Shown here one piece after another: positions 10,599 to 22,987 of a stretch of 64,000 nucleotides of DNA. Each line of letters starts with the position of its first letter. Position 1 is the first letter of the stretch. The position numbers and the translations under genes were made by a program. Below the pieces are notes generated by a model. That model was not told where the DNA came from and searched no databases. It was given only the letters and a program-made list of their open reading frames with translations. Source of the DNA: Apiosordaria backusii (Eukaryota; Ascomycota; Sordariomycetes; Sordariales; Lasiosphaeriaceae); the NCBI GenBank assembly GCA_030549205.1, contig JAUKTV010000008.1, positions 620,001 through 684,000 of the forward strand. Reading direction: 5' to 3'.

Positions 10599-11871
10599 TT
10601 TGGACCGTGCCGACCTGGGCAAGCGCACGTGGCAAGTGAGGGTACAGGCCCTAGCTTCTGCTGAGCATCAAACCGTTAGTTGCTGTGTAGAAGGGCCAAG
10701 GAGTTTTGGGAAATTGGGGACCTACCACCAGACTTGTGCGCTAGGAGGTGGAACGAAAAGATAGGGTAGATGGAGCTCTAATTCGACTGCCCAAGTAAGG
10801 AGGTTACTTGACCAAATCAAGACCAGTGTTGGGTTACTAGTATCTGTGTTGTGGATGGCAATGGTGATGGCAATGGTGATGGCAAGGGAGATGCGTGGAG
10901 GAGAGCTTGGTAACAGTAGTGAAACAGGTAGTTGTTATGAAATGATATTCTGGTGTGCACGGAGCAGCATCTTGAGTGGATTAAAAATTACAGTTAATTT
11001 CAATGTGATAAAGTTTGTTCATGGTATTGCGTGTCTCACCTTGCTCCTTGCTCTCGGTTGCTCTCAAGCCTTCTCAGGCGACTTCAAATTTGAGTTTCTC
11101 TCCTCACTCATTCGCTCACACTCACCCACCTCCAATAGACCAGACCACCTTGAGCCGCCGCCTGGCTACGACCTACGCACAGCGCTCAAAGTTCCAGTAT
11201 GAGGCCACATTTGACTCAGTGTTAATGTATCAACCAAGCATCCTACCATGAAATCTTCAAATCTTTACTCGGCCAGGATCTTGAGAGATCGCTCCCAATG
11301 GGATTGACAACTTGATTGACTGGCTAACGCTCGTCAAGCTCACCAAATGTCACGCCGAAGACTCCAACCAATAATCGTCAGGCAAACAAAATGGAATTGA
11401 CAGCATCACGGCATCTGTGAAAACATTCAACACAGAAGACAGCTTCACGGAAGGTGGTTGTAAATGTACATGAAGTGGGGGGCGCTGGTCATGGAAGCTG
11501 ACGTCATCAGCAGTTGACGCTCCCCTCATATCTCGATTTAATCGACCGCCTGTGCAATCCCGGATTGTGAGGTGTTTTGTTACTTCGGACCCCAAATATT
11601 TTTGAACTGAACACGCTCGATTGATGAGTGACGAGTCGAGCTCGAGGATGGATTATTAATAACCGCTCGATTGCCGGTGCCAAGCACCCCACCTGTGTGT
11701 CAGTCCAAGGGCGGCTCGTTGATACCATACCCCACCCTACCATCGGCAACGGCTTTAACATATAAACCGTCCCCTCACCTCAGTCACCCCGAACATCATG
11801 GAATTCATTCCTCATTTCTCATTCTCTACTGAACGCATTACATAGTCATCGTTCATCCTCAACCCAACGCC
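10599..11871. other. Intergenic with short GATGGCAATG repeats
   Basis: Promoter regions of the small basic gene (minus) and the glutathione transferase gene (plus). Around 10857-10890 a GGCAATGGTGAT unit is repeated about three times. A 5' leader rich in C and T precedes 11872. I see no gene. Confidence 0.4.
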
Positions 11872-12739
11872 ATGGCCGACCAACAAGTGATCCTCTTTGA
11901 CCTCCCCAGCAAGCCCCCTTGCAAGACCTGGTCTCTGAACCCCTGGAAGAGTGAGCCCCTCTTGTCCCCCTTTTGTACCTTATTTTTGACATGATCCTAA
12001 CATTGTTGTTTTGTTATCAGCCCGCCTCCTCCTCAACTTCAAAAACATCCCCTACAAGACAGAATGGAAGGAATACCCCGACATCGCCCCGCGTCTTTCC
12101 CCTCAGTACGTCCCACCTCCCCACTCCCTAATCACCATCCGCCCCCTCCTTTACTAACCCTCCTCTCTTAGCCTCCCCCCCAACGAGTCAGGATCAGCCT
12201 ACACAATCCCCACCGTCATCCTCCCCTCAGGCGAATACGTAACCGACAGCAAGGTCATCGCCCAAAAGCTCCAGTCCCTCTACCCCTCCCCTCACATCAA
12301 CCTCTCCTCCCCTTACCAAGCCAAGATCGAAGGGATCATGTCCCGGCTCATGCCGGCCCTGGCGCCGATTTACATCCCCGCCATCCCGAAAAACTTGCTC
12401 AACGAGAAGAGCCAGCCGTATTGGTATGACACCCGAAGCAAGAATGTCGGGAAGGACGTGGAGACTTTTGGGAGGGAGGAAGGTGGGGAAAAGGCCTGGG
12501 GGAAGGTGGAGCCGGTTTTGAAGGAGGTTACGGACTTGCTGAAGGAGAATGGGGATGGGCCGTTTTTTGAGGGAGGGCAGGTGACGTATGCGGATTTTGT
12601 GTGGGGTGGGTTTTTGCTTTTTGTGGAGAGGATTGGGAGGGAGGAGTATGAGGAGGTGTTGAGGAGGAGTGGGGATGGGGGGGTGCATGAGGCGCTGTTG
12701 AAGGGGTTGGGGGAGTGGACGGGGAGGGATGATCACTGA
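11872..12739 (+). CDS. Glutathione S-transferase-like protein
   Basis: Three exons, 11872-11950, 12021-12105 and 12172-12739, join in frame to give 243 residues (donors GTGAGC and GTACGT, acceptors ATCAG and CTTAG). The N-terminal thioredoxin-like half has the pattern SKPPCKTWSLNPWKTRLLLNF, then IPYKTEWKEYPDI, the TIPTVILPSG cis-Pro strand, and VTDSKVIAQKL, all typical of the fungal GST subgroup related to UstS and bacterial LigE etherases. The C-terminal half is helical and ends in a Gly/Glu/Arg-rich segment. Members conjugate glutathione to electrophiles in the cytosol, and some act in secondary metabolism. No metabolite gene flanks this one, so a general detoxification role is as likely. 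Third-codon positions in the last part of exon 3 are strikingly G-rich. Confidence 0.85.
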
Positions 12740-13482
12740 GGCTGGGGTAGTTGATGCTCAAGTGCAGTGCTAGGCGAATGATTGACATGTCTGAAAAGCC
12801 AGGAATAAGGAAATGAGAGTACAAAAGTAGTTACATTGTTGTGCAAGAGGAAGCTACAAAGTGATGGCTACAAAGGGTATCTATCTAGCGAATGGGTATC
12901 ACCGCTATCCGGAATGCTCAAGAGAACCCATCAAATGCCCGACACCCATGAAAAAGCCCCCAAACCCATCTCATGTGCACGCACGATGTCGTGCTCCCTC
13001 AGTCCTCCTAATCTGTCATGTTAATTCCTGCCATCCCTTCCAGTTCCAGCCCAGTGGCCTGCGTTCTCTGTTCAAGTAATCCTGCAAGTTTCGACCAAGC
13101 CAGTCCAGATGAGCAGCCAGTATAAACCACATGGGTTGCTCAGCAATATCTCAAACAAAGTTGTTGCAGACTGCTGCGTTTGTCTGCAGATTGCCGTAGT
13201 CCGTACAGAAGTCTCGTCGATGTGTGCTGCATCTTTCTTCAACAGTTGTCTTTTTTTGTTGTTGTTGTTTTGCCTTTTGTTTTTCTTTTTGGGATTTCTT
13301 TGTTCGTTGGTCCATCCTTCAAGTTATCTTGCTGGCTCTTCAGTATTGCCAATCGCTTGATATGGCCGACAGAAGGTGTTCCACCTTGATGGTCGATAGT
13401 AGATGCATAAGTTAGTCGTACAGGTGGGCGTCACAATGTTGAGAAGTGCGCATCAGATCTCTCAGTCAAATGTGTACATCTC
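12740..13482. other. Intergenic between convergent genes
   Basis: The 3' flanks of the GST gene (plus) and the zinc-binding gene (minus). A T/G-rich stretch (TTTTTTTGTTGTTGTTG-like) lies near 13248-13290. No gene is seen. Confidence 0.4.
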
Positions 13483-14839
13483 TCAGTCCGAGTCAAAGAC
13501 GTGTCCGATCGCGGTGTTGCATTTGGGGTCCTCTGGAGTCTTGCCGCCACAGCAGCTCCACTTGGACTCGCCCTCTTCAATGTGAGGCTCGCCGTGCGGC
13601 GGGAAGCGGAGGAATTTGTTGGTTGAGAACATGCCTGTATCAGAATTAAAAGTCAGTATTGAGCCGGAAACTGGAAAGGTGGCGAGTTCGAATGGGTGCC
13701 CGTGGTGGCAGTGGCAGAACAGAGGCAATGAGCTTATCAAACAAGCAAATGCCAGACTAGAGCAGATGAGCAAGATGCAGTTGTATTGGTTACAATGAAT
13801 CTATGTCTCGGGGTATCTTTCGAGTAAAAGCAATGAACCTATCAATCATTCCCGCTTTCCGTCATATCCCATCATGTCTCATCACTGTCGTCTAATCTTC
13901 CGACTCCAATCCTACATACCAGAATGCCACGAACATGTTCCTTCATTCGCCATTCCCTCCTCCTTGCTCGCGAACTCCTGTCCGCATCTCTTGCACATGA
14001 TATTCTCCACAGAGTCCAAGCTCATCGCAATGATCTTGGTTGGGGTTCGTTGAGCGGTGGAAGCGCGCTTGCGGGCCTCGATAGTCGCAGCTCTGTTATC
14101 CACACTAAGGCTGACCAGCTGCTTCTTTTCCTGCTCCTCGATCCTAGCGCGCTTCAGTCCGCGCCCGTCGAGCTTGTCTTGCTTGCGCTTGGGTTTGGGC
14201 TGGACTGAGGTTGGGGCCATGGGAGTGACCTGGGCTGTGAGAGGAAACAGACCCGTAACTGGGGCCGGGATTGGAGTGGAGGGCTCTATAGAAAACTGTT
14301 AGCTCTGGCACACACGATCTGAAAAGAAAAACACATACTGTTCTTGGTGGTCTGGGCGGCAGCCTTGGGAGTGGCGTCGACATGCCCTTTCTTCTTGAGA
14401 GCCTGGATGGGGCGTGACGAAGTCACGCTCGCATTGGCCGCATTCTTGTCCGTGCTCTGAGTGATGCTCTGATAAGGAGAAGTCGTGTTGGGGTCGAAGT
14501 TGGCGAGGTTGTCAGCCGTGTGGGTCTTGGCGGCGACAGCCTTGTTATTGTTGTGCTCCACAGCAGTGGAGGTCGTAGCCTTGGTGACGGCAGAAGAAGA
14601 AGATGAGAATCATCTTCGGCGTAAACCCAGTACTCGGGGTAGATCAAAGGGACCTTTGAGCCTCGACCACCGCAACTGATCGGGTGCTTGGCGTAAAAGT
14701 AGCGGTGATAATCTTTAGCCTTTTGCTTGGCCGCAGGGTAGGTGACCGGCTTCTTGTAGGTCAAGGATTCGCGGTCGTAGTGGCGGCGGACCCCACCACC
14801 GGATTCGATCTCAGTGAGGAGTTTGCTGATGCCAGACAT
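13483..14839 (-). CDS. Putative zinc-binding protein, CKRC...WHSG...WSCC type
   Basis: Four exons join in one frame: 14627-14839, 14339-14579, 13920-14285 and 13483-13634, for 323 residues. The first 71 residues hold a conserved-looking block with YHRYFYAKHPISCGGRG. The middle is Ser/Ala/Thr-rich. The C-terminus has CKRCGQEF, then CSWHSGMF, then KWSCCGGKTPEDPKC and a terminal HVFDSD. This spacing of Cys and His resembles the CHORD-like zinc modules common in filamentous fungi. The first intron, which I place at 14580-14626, is only 47 nt; without it the frame breaks, so either it is a very short intron or there is a local sequence error. The basic segment PKPKRKQDK could be a nuclear signal. 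The function is unknown. Confidence 0.75.
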
Positions 14840-15470
14840 GTTGGCTTTGTTGATTGTTTTATAGAGACAAGGGTTCAAAAGAGGTGATGGAGGAGATTAA
14901 AAACCAGTGATGGAATAAGATCGCGGATAGATGGGTGGTGTTTGTGGATGAAGGAAGAGAAGAAGAGAATTGTGGGACGAGAAAGTCGTAGATGAGAAAA
15001 GAAGGGTGGGAAAAAGTATAAATTGTGCGTGAGTGAGTCAAAGCCAATTCTTGTGGGCTCAACAGGGTTCGCCGACGTCGACACTGGTTTATCTAAGGTT
15101 ATTCAGTGGGTGCACAATAGCAAAAGAAAAACCACCCCTCGAAATACTGGGCTGAAGCCACAAAACACCACAAACTCAAAACAACCACACACAACCCTCT
15201 GCAGAAACTCGGTTCTGCTGGTGCCTTATGTCTGTGGAGGCTCGCCAGTTGGAGGACACGTGAATACCAGAATCTCGGGGCTTCAGCCACTGAGCATCTC
15301 TTACCACAGCAATGTCTGGAGACAAGTTTGTTTGCCAAGAGTTGTTCTTCAATTAAGATTCGATATACTTCAGCCAACAATGTTAAGACCCTTACATATT
15401 TACTATTAACAGGATGCAGAAAAAGCCCAGGTACCTGATCTTCTTGGTAGTAAACCCATCACACAACAAT
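14840..15470. other. Intergenic
   Basis: Upstream leader of the zinc-binding gene and 3' flank of the Ser/Pro-rich gene. No gene, RNA or repeat is evident. Confidence 0.4.
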
Positions 15471-17366
15471 CTACTGCAAACTCCTCCGTACATCTCTCCA
15501 CCAGCTCTGCTCCCTGCTCCACTCACCACCAGCACACCTAACCCCCGACCTCACCGGAGTGCATGTACTCTCTGTCGGTTCCAAAATCGAATCCACATAC
15601 TCCAGCAACTCCCTCAACGCGGCCCTCTCCCGCTCCCCAAACTCATCAACCAGTTTCTGCTCAGGCTCATGCTGGCTAACCACTCCAGGCTTTTTCCTCC
15701 CCTCTTCCCTGCGATCCTGCTCCTCCTCGGCAACAGACGTCTCCTCCGAAACAGCACTGCTAAAGCTATCCATCCTCTCGACCTTTTCATCCCTCTCAAT
15801 GTCCATCACCGTGTTGTCTGGTGTCACACTGTCCACTGACCTTTCCCGTCCCTTCCTACCCCTCTCTCCACCCCCAAAATCCCTGTCCGGGTCCATACTC
15901 GCATAAATCTCTGCCACATCCAACTCCCCCTCCCTTTTTTGCCCACCATGGAGGGTCCTACTCCAAGGCGGCAACGAAACCGGCCTCCCTCCCCCAGCAG
16001 AAAACCCATTCCCCGCCGACCTCGGACTCATCGTCGTGTCCTTCCTGCTCCTTGACCTCCCCTCCTTTCCCCCATAGTAAACAGCACTAGATCGTTTGAG
16101 AGTTTTCTTCCTTTGTGCCTGCTCTTGGTCTGATAAATACCACAACTGCTGCTCCTTCTTTGGGCTTTGACTGGGCAGTATGGCTCTTGCGTCGTCGTCG
16201 CAATCGAAATCGTAATACCGTGCTGGGGATTGCACAAAGCTGGTTTGGTTGTTGGACAGAGGGGGGTACTTGTGCTTTGACAGGAAGGTGGTCATTGTCA
16301 TGGTTGTGGCTGAGTCGGGGAACTTATTACCGCTACCAACACCACCACCACTGCTGCTGTTGTTGCTCATTGTCATTGCCATCGCCGAGTCGGGGTATCT
16401 CACCCCGTTCTGATCACCCTCCTTGCTATGGCCATGGTTGTGGTTGTTGATCACCCGCAAAAAGTCATCATCCTCTTCCAAAGTTGGAGTGTTCCTCTCC
16501 AGCCTCAACGCGAGAAAGGGGGTGTCTGGCTCCACAACGACTGGCGCATCGTTTGGCAAGAAGGGGGTCCCGAGGTTGAGGGTATTCCCTGTTCCGTATG
16601 GTGCCGAGGCCAGTAGAAACGGTGTTTCAGGTTCGACGTCAACTTTGGTTGATTTGCGACGGTCTCGGCTTTTGCTCCTGCTTCGAACACGGTGGATCAC
16701 CTGGGAGAGGCGGCGGGTTGTGGATGAGTTTGGGGGGTAGTTGTTGTTATTGCTAGTATCAGGGATAAGGGGAACAGGGACAGAAGGGATGGGAATCGGG
16801 ACGGGTTTGACGACTGGGCATGGGGCGGATGCTATTCTCTGTGATGATGGCTCTCGTTCCGCCCTTTTGGGGGTAATCGGGGCCTGATAAACTCGTTCGT
16901 GTTGATACTGCCGGTAGGGTAGGATCTGCGGTTGCGGTTGTTGCTGGTATGCTTGCTTTGGTGACTGTCGCTTTTGGGATTGCTCCGAGTCTAAGGTTTT
17001 CCTGAGGTTGACCGCCCCTGGGACTCCAACAACTTGCAGTTGGAGCAGCAGCGCCTGGTGTGATGACTGTCTTCGTGGGATGATCAACGGAGGTAAGTTT
17101 TCCGGCCGCATTTTCTCCCTCTTCGGAGGAGCTGGTTTCGTACTATCCGAAGGTGACGACGATGACTGTCGCGTTGGGAGCGGACGTCGAGGGATGCTGA
17201 ACCGTTTAGATGGCATTGTGGTTTGATTCTGATACCAAAATGGCTTCCCTGGAGTGGTTCGTGGAATCTGCAAGGAAAGCGGAACAGGATCCTGGTCCCA
17301 ATACCCCCAATTTAGAGGCAGAAGAGCCTGCTGGTGAGCGTTCATTGTTGCTGTGGTTGTCACCAT
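15471..17366 (-). CDS. Ser/Pro-rich disordered protein with internal repeats
   Basis: One exon, 631 residues from the ATG at 17366; a second candidate start is Met51 at 17216 (MPSKRFSIPRRPL). It is dominated by Ser, Pro, Arg and Gln with no folded domain that I recognise. A basic RS-like patch (HRVRSRSKSRDRRK) lies mid-protein. Two families of short internal repeats are visible: EP-E/D-TPFL (twice, plus a TPFLPND variant) and F/Y-PDSA-xx-MTM (twice). The C-terminal 90 residues are acidic, with a helical stretch FGERERAALRELLEYVDSIL that may be a short interaction module. It could be a phosphorylated scaffold or regulator. The function cannot be assigned. Confidence 0.65.
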   Translation of the reverse strand: MVTTTATMNAHQQALLPLNWGYWDQDPVPLSLQIPRTTPGKPFWYQNQTTMPSKRFSIPRRPLPTRQSSSSPSDSTKPAPPKREKMRPENLPPLIIPRRQSSHQALLLQLQVVGVPGAVNLRKTLDSEQSQKRQSPKQAYQQQPQPQILPYRQYQHERVYQAPITPKRAEREPSSQRIASAPCPVVKPVPIPIPSVPVPLIPDTSNNNNYPPNSSTTRRLSQVIHRVRSRSKSRDRRKSTKVDVEPETPFLLASAPYGTGNTLNLGTPFLPNDAPVVVEPDTPFLALRLERNTPTLEEDDDFLRVINNHNHGHSKEGDQNGVRYPDSAMAMTMSNNSSSGGGVGSGNKFPDSATTMTMTTFLSKHKYPPLSNNQTSFVQSPARYYDFDCDDDARAILPSQSPKKEQQLWYLSDQEQAQRKKTLKRSSAVYYGGKEGRSRSRKDTTMSPRSAGNGFSAGGGRPVSLPPWSRTLHGGQKREGELDVAEIYASMDPDRDFGGGERGRKGRERSVDSVTPDNTVMDIERDEKVERMDSFSSAVSEETSVAEEEQDRREEGRKKPGVVSQHEPEQKLVDEFGERERAALRELLEYVDSILEPTESTCTPVRSGVRCAGGEWSREQSWWRDVRRSLQ

Positions 17367-18984
17367 GGTGGTGATTCAAAACTCAGGGGTATTTTGGTTC
17401 TGTGCACAGATGCGTCCGAGGTGTGGTAGCAACGGGCAACACCGGTAAAGCGGCACCAAGCACGCGAGAATAGGGGACGTTGGTGTTGATATAACCTTTC
17501 ATCCGTCGTTTTTGACTGCCCGGAGCCACTGGCCAAAATCGGGGGCTTAGACAAAATCACCCGCCAGCTTGCGTGAAAACAAACAGTTTGGCTTAGGTAG
17601 TGGAAACGGTAGTGGAAACGGCTGACCTAAAGACCGACCCAACTCCGACAGGGCGGATCACACTCCAGACTTTACATGCATCTCTTCCATCCTCTCCGCC
17701 TTAAATACCTACCGGGCGCAACGAGTACTGTGAAGGAAGTGGGTGTGCTGGGCGCTGGTGTGGCTCAGTCAAACTTACGCTTCTGACCCCACAAAGAAAC
17801 TCGGGAACGGGAATATCTCGTGTGCATTGGGCGTGGCGGTCTCCAAGAGATCGGAGCACAGGGTCAAATTAACAAAAAAGGCCCATGGGGCTGAAGATCA
17901 GCCGCGCCCCCCAACCGCGCAATGGCGAATGCGCAATGGGAACTGTGGAATCCCGGGACAGTGGTAGATGGCGAGGGAGCTAAATGCACGGTCGGATGGT
18001 GGGAAGCCCGGCTGCTCAGCCTCAACAGTGCAGCCACCGCCATCGTAATGACGCACTGTGTTTGGAGTAAGAGAACCCACCATTCTTGACAGCATTGTTT
18101 TAAATTTAAACATCACCTCAAAAATTTCATCGGCGTCACTTGGGTTCCCCAACGTTATTATTTGAAATCCCATGCATCTTCTTGGATGGGCCCAACAGTG
18201 TGGTCAACCCGTTGAAGCCGTTGCATTTTGGCTTCTAGGGCAGGGCAGGGTTCTTTGTTGGTTTGCACTGCCCCTTTTTTGATCGTCAGGCCGCCAGTCA
18301 AACTTTATTCTTGCAGCTGTTAACCCTGACCCTGAAAGAGGCAAACAGGGGATGCAAGTGCGAGAATCCGAGTAGGAGCCGAGCTGTTATTGCTGTGAAA
18401 AGTTGACTGATACCCGATAGCTATATCTTATTTCTCACCAGCCAGTATTAATGTCATCCACCTGATCAGCATGAGCCCACAATGGTCAGCTTTTCCCCCT
18501 TGCGTCCCAGTGTGAGACACTCACGACAACATGAAAACAAATACTCAGTAAGAAGCTGCAAGCAGCCGTGGAATCTTTCATTGTTGGATTAATATAAGCA
18601 TGGGCAGCCAGTTCTGTTTTGTCCTGGCCTTCCACCAAGCTACCTAGCCCACCTCAAAATCTCTTCCAGAGTCGGCGTGGTATCCCATCTGTAGAAACCC
18701 ACAGCCCAACTTCCTCCACCTTGGTTCTGACAAAAGAAAAGACGGCAGTATGTGCCAAGTAAGCGGTCTGCTTCAAGCAGCCAAAGCGTATAAAAAATGT
18801 GAAAGTAGGGTATCGTATCCAAAAGCCCACCACGCCATGCTATGATGTATGCCCGAGAACACCCCGAACCCCAACCAAAACCAGAATTGTTGAAAAATAA
18901 TCGCCAACGCCCGTTGCTTTGAAAAATCCGTCAAACCCATTTGTCCACCATCTTGAAAGTTGTGCAAAAAGATAAAAACAATAG
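17367..18984. other. Intergenic
   Basis: About 1.6 kb between two minus-strand genes. It carries the promoter of the Ser/Pro-rich gene, with several short mixed-composition frames. I see no gene. Confidence 0.4.
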
Positions 18985-19818
18985 TCACCACCACACGTCC
19001 CTTGCCCGCTTTTGTCCAGCATGGGCAACACCAAACCCATTCACCTGCCCGTTGTTCATCCTGCCGTATCCTCCAGGTCCGCTGGGAGCAGTCGGGCTGC
19101 CCCTGACACTTCCCCTCGGGCTAGTGACCGTCGAGTTGGTCTTTCCTCCACTGCCGGCATACCCGCCATATCCAGCACCCGCGTTAAACCCAACATTCAA
19201 CCCCTGAACCGGACCTCCTTGCTGCCACGAACCTCCACTGCCAGGTCTAGTGGTCTGCTGCTGAAGGTCCTCCAAGAGTTTGATCAGCCGCCCCTTGTTC
19301 CACAGCCTCCTCACATGCAGCTGCTTCACGTCGTCATAGGGGCTGGGTGGTACCAGCTCAAAGAGTAGCATGCTCTCCGCCCACTTGGTAGCCACTTGCT
19401 CGTCCGCGTCGATGAAGCTGAAGGTCACGGCGTCTTCGTCGTCTGGCAGTCGGCAGGTGATGAACCAGGTGATGAACGAGGGGAGGTGAAACGTGACTTC
19501 CTTGGTGGTGGGGGAGAACTGAGGTGAGCGGTGGTACCCGCTGAGAGGATTGTTGTTGTGGATGGTACGGTATGGGTTGTGGTTGTTGAGCTGTGGGGAG
19601 TGCTGTGGAGAAAAGGACGGCGATCGTTGCTGTTGCCGGGCGTCTTCGGCTTTGAGGTAAGAGGCATAGGCGGCTGCTACAGCTCTGTGGGAAAAGACGA
19701 GGCTGACCCGGCCGTCTGTGACCGAGACGTCGACGGATACTAGATTTGGCATGTCGTTGGTTGTGATGTGAATCGCGAGATGATATTGGTGGTATTCGTA
19801 GCCGTCGAAATGCCGCAA
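18985..19818 (-). CDS. Unrecognised 277-residue protein
   Basis: One exon from the ATG at 19818. Residues 1-60 form a hydrophobic/beta segment (HLAIHITTNDMPNLVSVDVS). A Gln/Ser/Asn/Pro-rich linker (about 61-105) follows. Residues of about 106-190 look folded (KEVTFHLPSFITWFITCRL, then SFIDADEQVATKWAESMLL and QLHVRRLWNKGRLIKLLEDL). The last 80 residues are Gly/Ser-rich, with YGGYAGSGG-like segments and a terminal KRARDVWW. The split between two structured blocks and low-complexity linkers is consistent with a real conserved fungal protein. No domain name can be given. Confidence 0.6.
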   Translation of the reverse strand: MRHFDGYEYHQYHLAIHITTNDMPNLVSVDVSVTDGRVSLVFSHRAVAAAYASYLKAEDARQQQRSPSFSPQHSPQLNNHNPYRTIHNNNPLSGYHRSPQFSPTTKEVTFHLPSFITWFITCRLPDDEDAVTFSFIDADEQVATKWAESMLLFELVPPSPYDDVKQLHVRRLWNKGRLIKLLEDLQQQTTRPGSGGSWQQGGPVQGLNVGFNAGAGYGGYAGSGGKTNSTVTSPRGSVRGSPTAPSGPGGYGRMNNGQVNGFGVAHAGQKRARDVWW

Positions 19819-22800
19819 GAGTAAGTGAGACTGATGATGTCAGTGTCGTTGTCGATATTTCGATCGAGATGCAGCAGCAGAGTTGAATATTCTGTTGAAG
19901 AGCTCAACCCAAGAAGTCTAGATCACGATATTAGTACCATCTTGCTCTTTCCCCTCCCAAAACAGCGCAGATGACTCTTTGCCCAACTTCTGCTCTGTTG
20001 TGCGATCGTTGCCACGCTGGCCAATAGCGTGGCTCCAGTTGTTCGACCAGACCTTCGCCTTAACCTCAAACACGTCTTCTTGCAGCAAGAAAAAAAAATG
20101 CCCACTTTGCTGGCATCTCGACCAGCCAGTAATTCACCGCGAGAGCTGCCCGCCGAGTCCACTATCCCTCTTTTGTTGCTAGCTTCGAGGCTTGCTGGCA
20201 GTTCTGGCGCTCCATTGACACCATGAGCCCACCCACCACATCGACAAAAACCCCATCATCAATCATCAATTGCCAGAGTTTCAATCAGGTATTAATGAAA
20301 CGGCTGGCCCCCCCGCCTCTTTCTTGTTTTTTTCCCTCTCAACGATTTGTTACCGAACCTGATGCACGGCACAAGACGAACCTCCGAGGGAAGCCTTTGG
20401 CGACAACACAGCTCGAGTCCTTGATGCCCATTGCTCAGCGGTGGTCAACGAGCTGATAAGAAGCACCCAACCCACGGCACAACACGTGGAAAACACTCAA
20501 CTCACCTTTGACCTCGACGCCCAAAAAGCTTTTTTGCATTTCTAAGCAGAACTCTCCCCAACCCTCGAGGGCCATGGAAGCAGCGTGAGTGTCCCAGTGA
20601 GCCTGAGTGGGGTCTTGCGCCCAAATATGCAGCGGTTGAGACCTGAATATACTATGATGCGCGTTGAAGCGGCAGTGAACAAACACGGCCCGTGTTCGAG
20701 ATGAGAATTCCAAAGAGCTCATCAAATTCAGACTGGGCCTGTATAACGCGGCAGACTTTGAGAATGTTGAAATTTGGCCCGCCCGACGCAACGAACAGGC
20801 GGGGCGCTGGTAAAGTTAGGCGCCACTCGTTCATCAGCAAACGTCACGACGTTTGCATTTTGGGCTGCCACTGTTTCTTCGTGCCTGAGACTGTCAGATA
20901 GCCACGTGGATCGAGGACAAAGAAAATCTTGAATTCCTATGCCAAGGTGAGCTGAGCGGTCACGCGGTGAACAAAAATACCGGTACTGCAAGTGTTCAAC
21001 AGGCATTCAAACACGGTGAACAGACCATACAAGATAGTCGGTAGGCCTCGAAAGATAGTCGGTCGGCCTTTAAAGATAGTCCATAGACCTTAAAAATGGT
21101 ATAGTAGGCATTTAAATGAATTCGGACAGCCTGTATTTAGTAGTGTATGTGGTTAGCTGTGCAGGTAGCGGTGCCAGCTTTTTTGTCCAGGGCGTGGGCG
21201 GTGCTCCGGTGAAGAAAAGACACTCAGCGGAGCCCACCGGGAGCCCATCTCCGGAACTCGGACAATTCGGGAGATCGCGCCGATCTGCTCCGCTCCACGC
21301 ACCGATCGTCATGGGGCATTTGTTTCACACTCGGCAGTTCTGTCCGGAAGATGCCCGCCGGCGATGTTGGGCTGGACTTGAGCTGCCATGATACCACTTA
21401 CCGGACATGACCCCGGCCGGCGGTCTCACGGCTGACTGATGAGTCGGTGAGTATGTAGTGCTGAGTAATCGTGATCCTCAGGCATGCTTACAGGTCGTAG
21501 TCCAATGAGATTGTTCCCGAATACTCTCCGTTCAAGAATTTTGGTTCACCGAGAATGCGCGAGTTCCTTCATGCCAAGCCTCCGAAGTCGACTCATTCGA
21601 GATGTTGTCAGCGAACAAAAGTCATTGTCCTACCCAGACTGGCACAAAATAAGGTCCGTAGTGGTGGGAGAAAAATGCATGTCTGTCTTTTTTGAAGACC
21701 GAGTTGTGTGGTATGGAAGAAAGGATGCCGAGTTGACCCAAGATATCCTCTCGGACCCATTTGTCCCGGACGATCGAGAGGGTTTATGAGGGCCTCTTTG
21801 TCACTCCCCAGTTCGTAATGCTGGGGTGCTTCTCAGCCTATGGTCTTGTTCCGCTCTCGGATGAAGAGGGTGGTGGGTGGGAGGATGGCGCTTCAGCTGC
21901 GTGACCTCGGGTTTTCCTGCAGGAAATGCAATGAGTCTTAACAGGCAGGTAAGGCAGCATTGTGACTTTCCTGAGGAGTTGAGATGGATGGATGGTGCGA
22001 CAGCCAGGTCCCAATGGGTTAACCTTTGCGATTCGAATGTTACATCAGATGTCTTCCTCGTTCCATCTTTCCTTCGCCTTTGATGATATTTCGCACCTTC
22101 CTTGGCAGCTTTTTTTCTTATCAGTTAGGCAAGAACAGAGGTTGGGCTTTTTGCCAGGGTGCAGCGGCTGATGCCCTCTCTTGGCCTTCCGTTTTCTTCG
22201 CTGACGCAAGAATTCAGCTAGGGCGGCAGGGTTGCTTGGCGGTCTGTGCAGAGAACGTGGGATGCTTCCTGCCCCATCTTCGCTAGCGCCACCGAAGCTT
22301 GAGCCATCAAGGTTCTCATGCCGCGGGGCATTGTTTCCATGACATGACAGGTGCAAAGTGACTGCGTGACAGCAATTTCTAGACTGAAGGGATCCCCAGG
22401 TTCTCGGGTTTGAAGTAAGACTGCAGAGCTTCTGGAAGGAGCAGCGAACGTATGATGAGCCTCAAGCACATGGTGACCATCTGCTGTTCTTGTCAGGCGG
22501 TGACTTGAGAATAGTGGAGCCGCCAAACCAACGTCTCAACGTCTCATCGAACACTTTCAGAATTGTAGTCAATGCTCACCAAGAACCAGGCTCAAAAGTG
22601 AGATCATGATTGCTTAAGGCCATGGGGATTGTCCCAGGCAATAGTCTTGTGAGTCCACCATACAACTACCTGTTTGGACAAAACCAGGGGAAGCTCTCGC
22701 GTGAAGATCCGGTTTCATCGGAGTGCAAAAGAGGCACTACCTGGTACGCAAGTTGGTCAAGGAGATCTCTCTTCAAAGTAGGCTTTAATATTGTTGTTTT

Positions 22801-22987
22801 TCCACTATCTACATGAATACAAGCTCCTCTGTCATTGGTGGCAACGAAAGCATGAACGTCCTATTTAACGCTTGACTGAAAAACATGGCTGACCGAGATA
22901 TCTCATGAAACAGACTTTTGAAGAATTAAAAACTAAGTGTTACATGTCGAAGTACAGTCGATAGTGTTGCTCAAACACAACATAAAC
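19819..22987. other. Gene-poor 3.2 kb stretch
   Basis: Between two minus-strand genes. No frame here has a recognisable translation. The only structure is the degenerate 21-bp tandem repeat at 21030-21113, listed separately. Scattered AT-rich patches could reflect decayed repeats. Confidence 0.45.
21030..21113. repeat. Degenerate tandem repeat, four units of 21 bp
   Basis: Four consecutive 21-base units begin at 21030, 21051, 21072 and 21093. Units 1-3 share AAGATAGTC near the start and G-G/A-CCT near the end; the fourth is more diverged. The exact 21-bp register suggests local slippage followed by decay. Confidence 0.65.
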
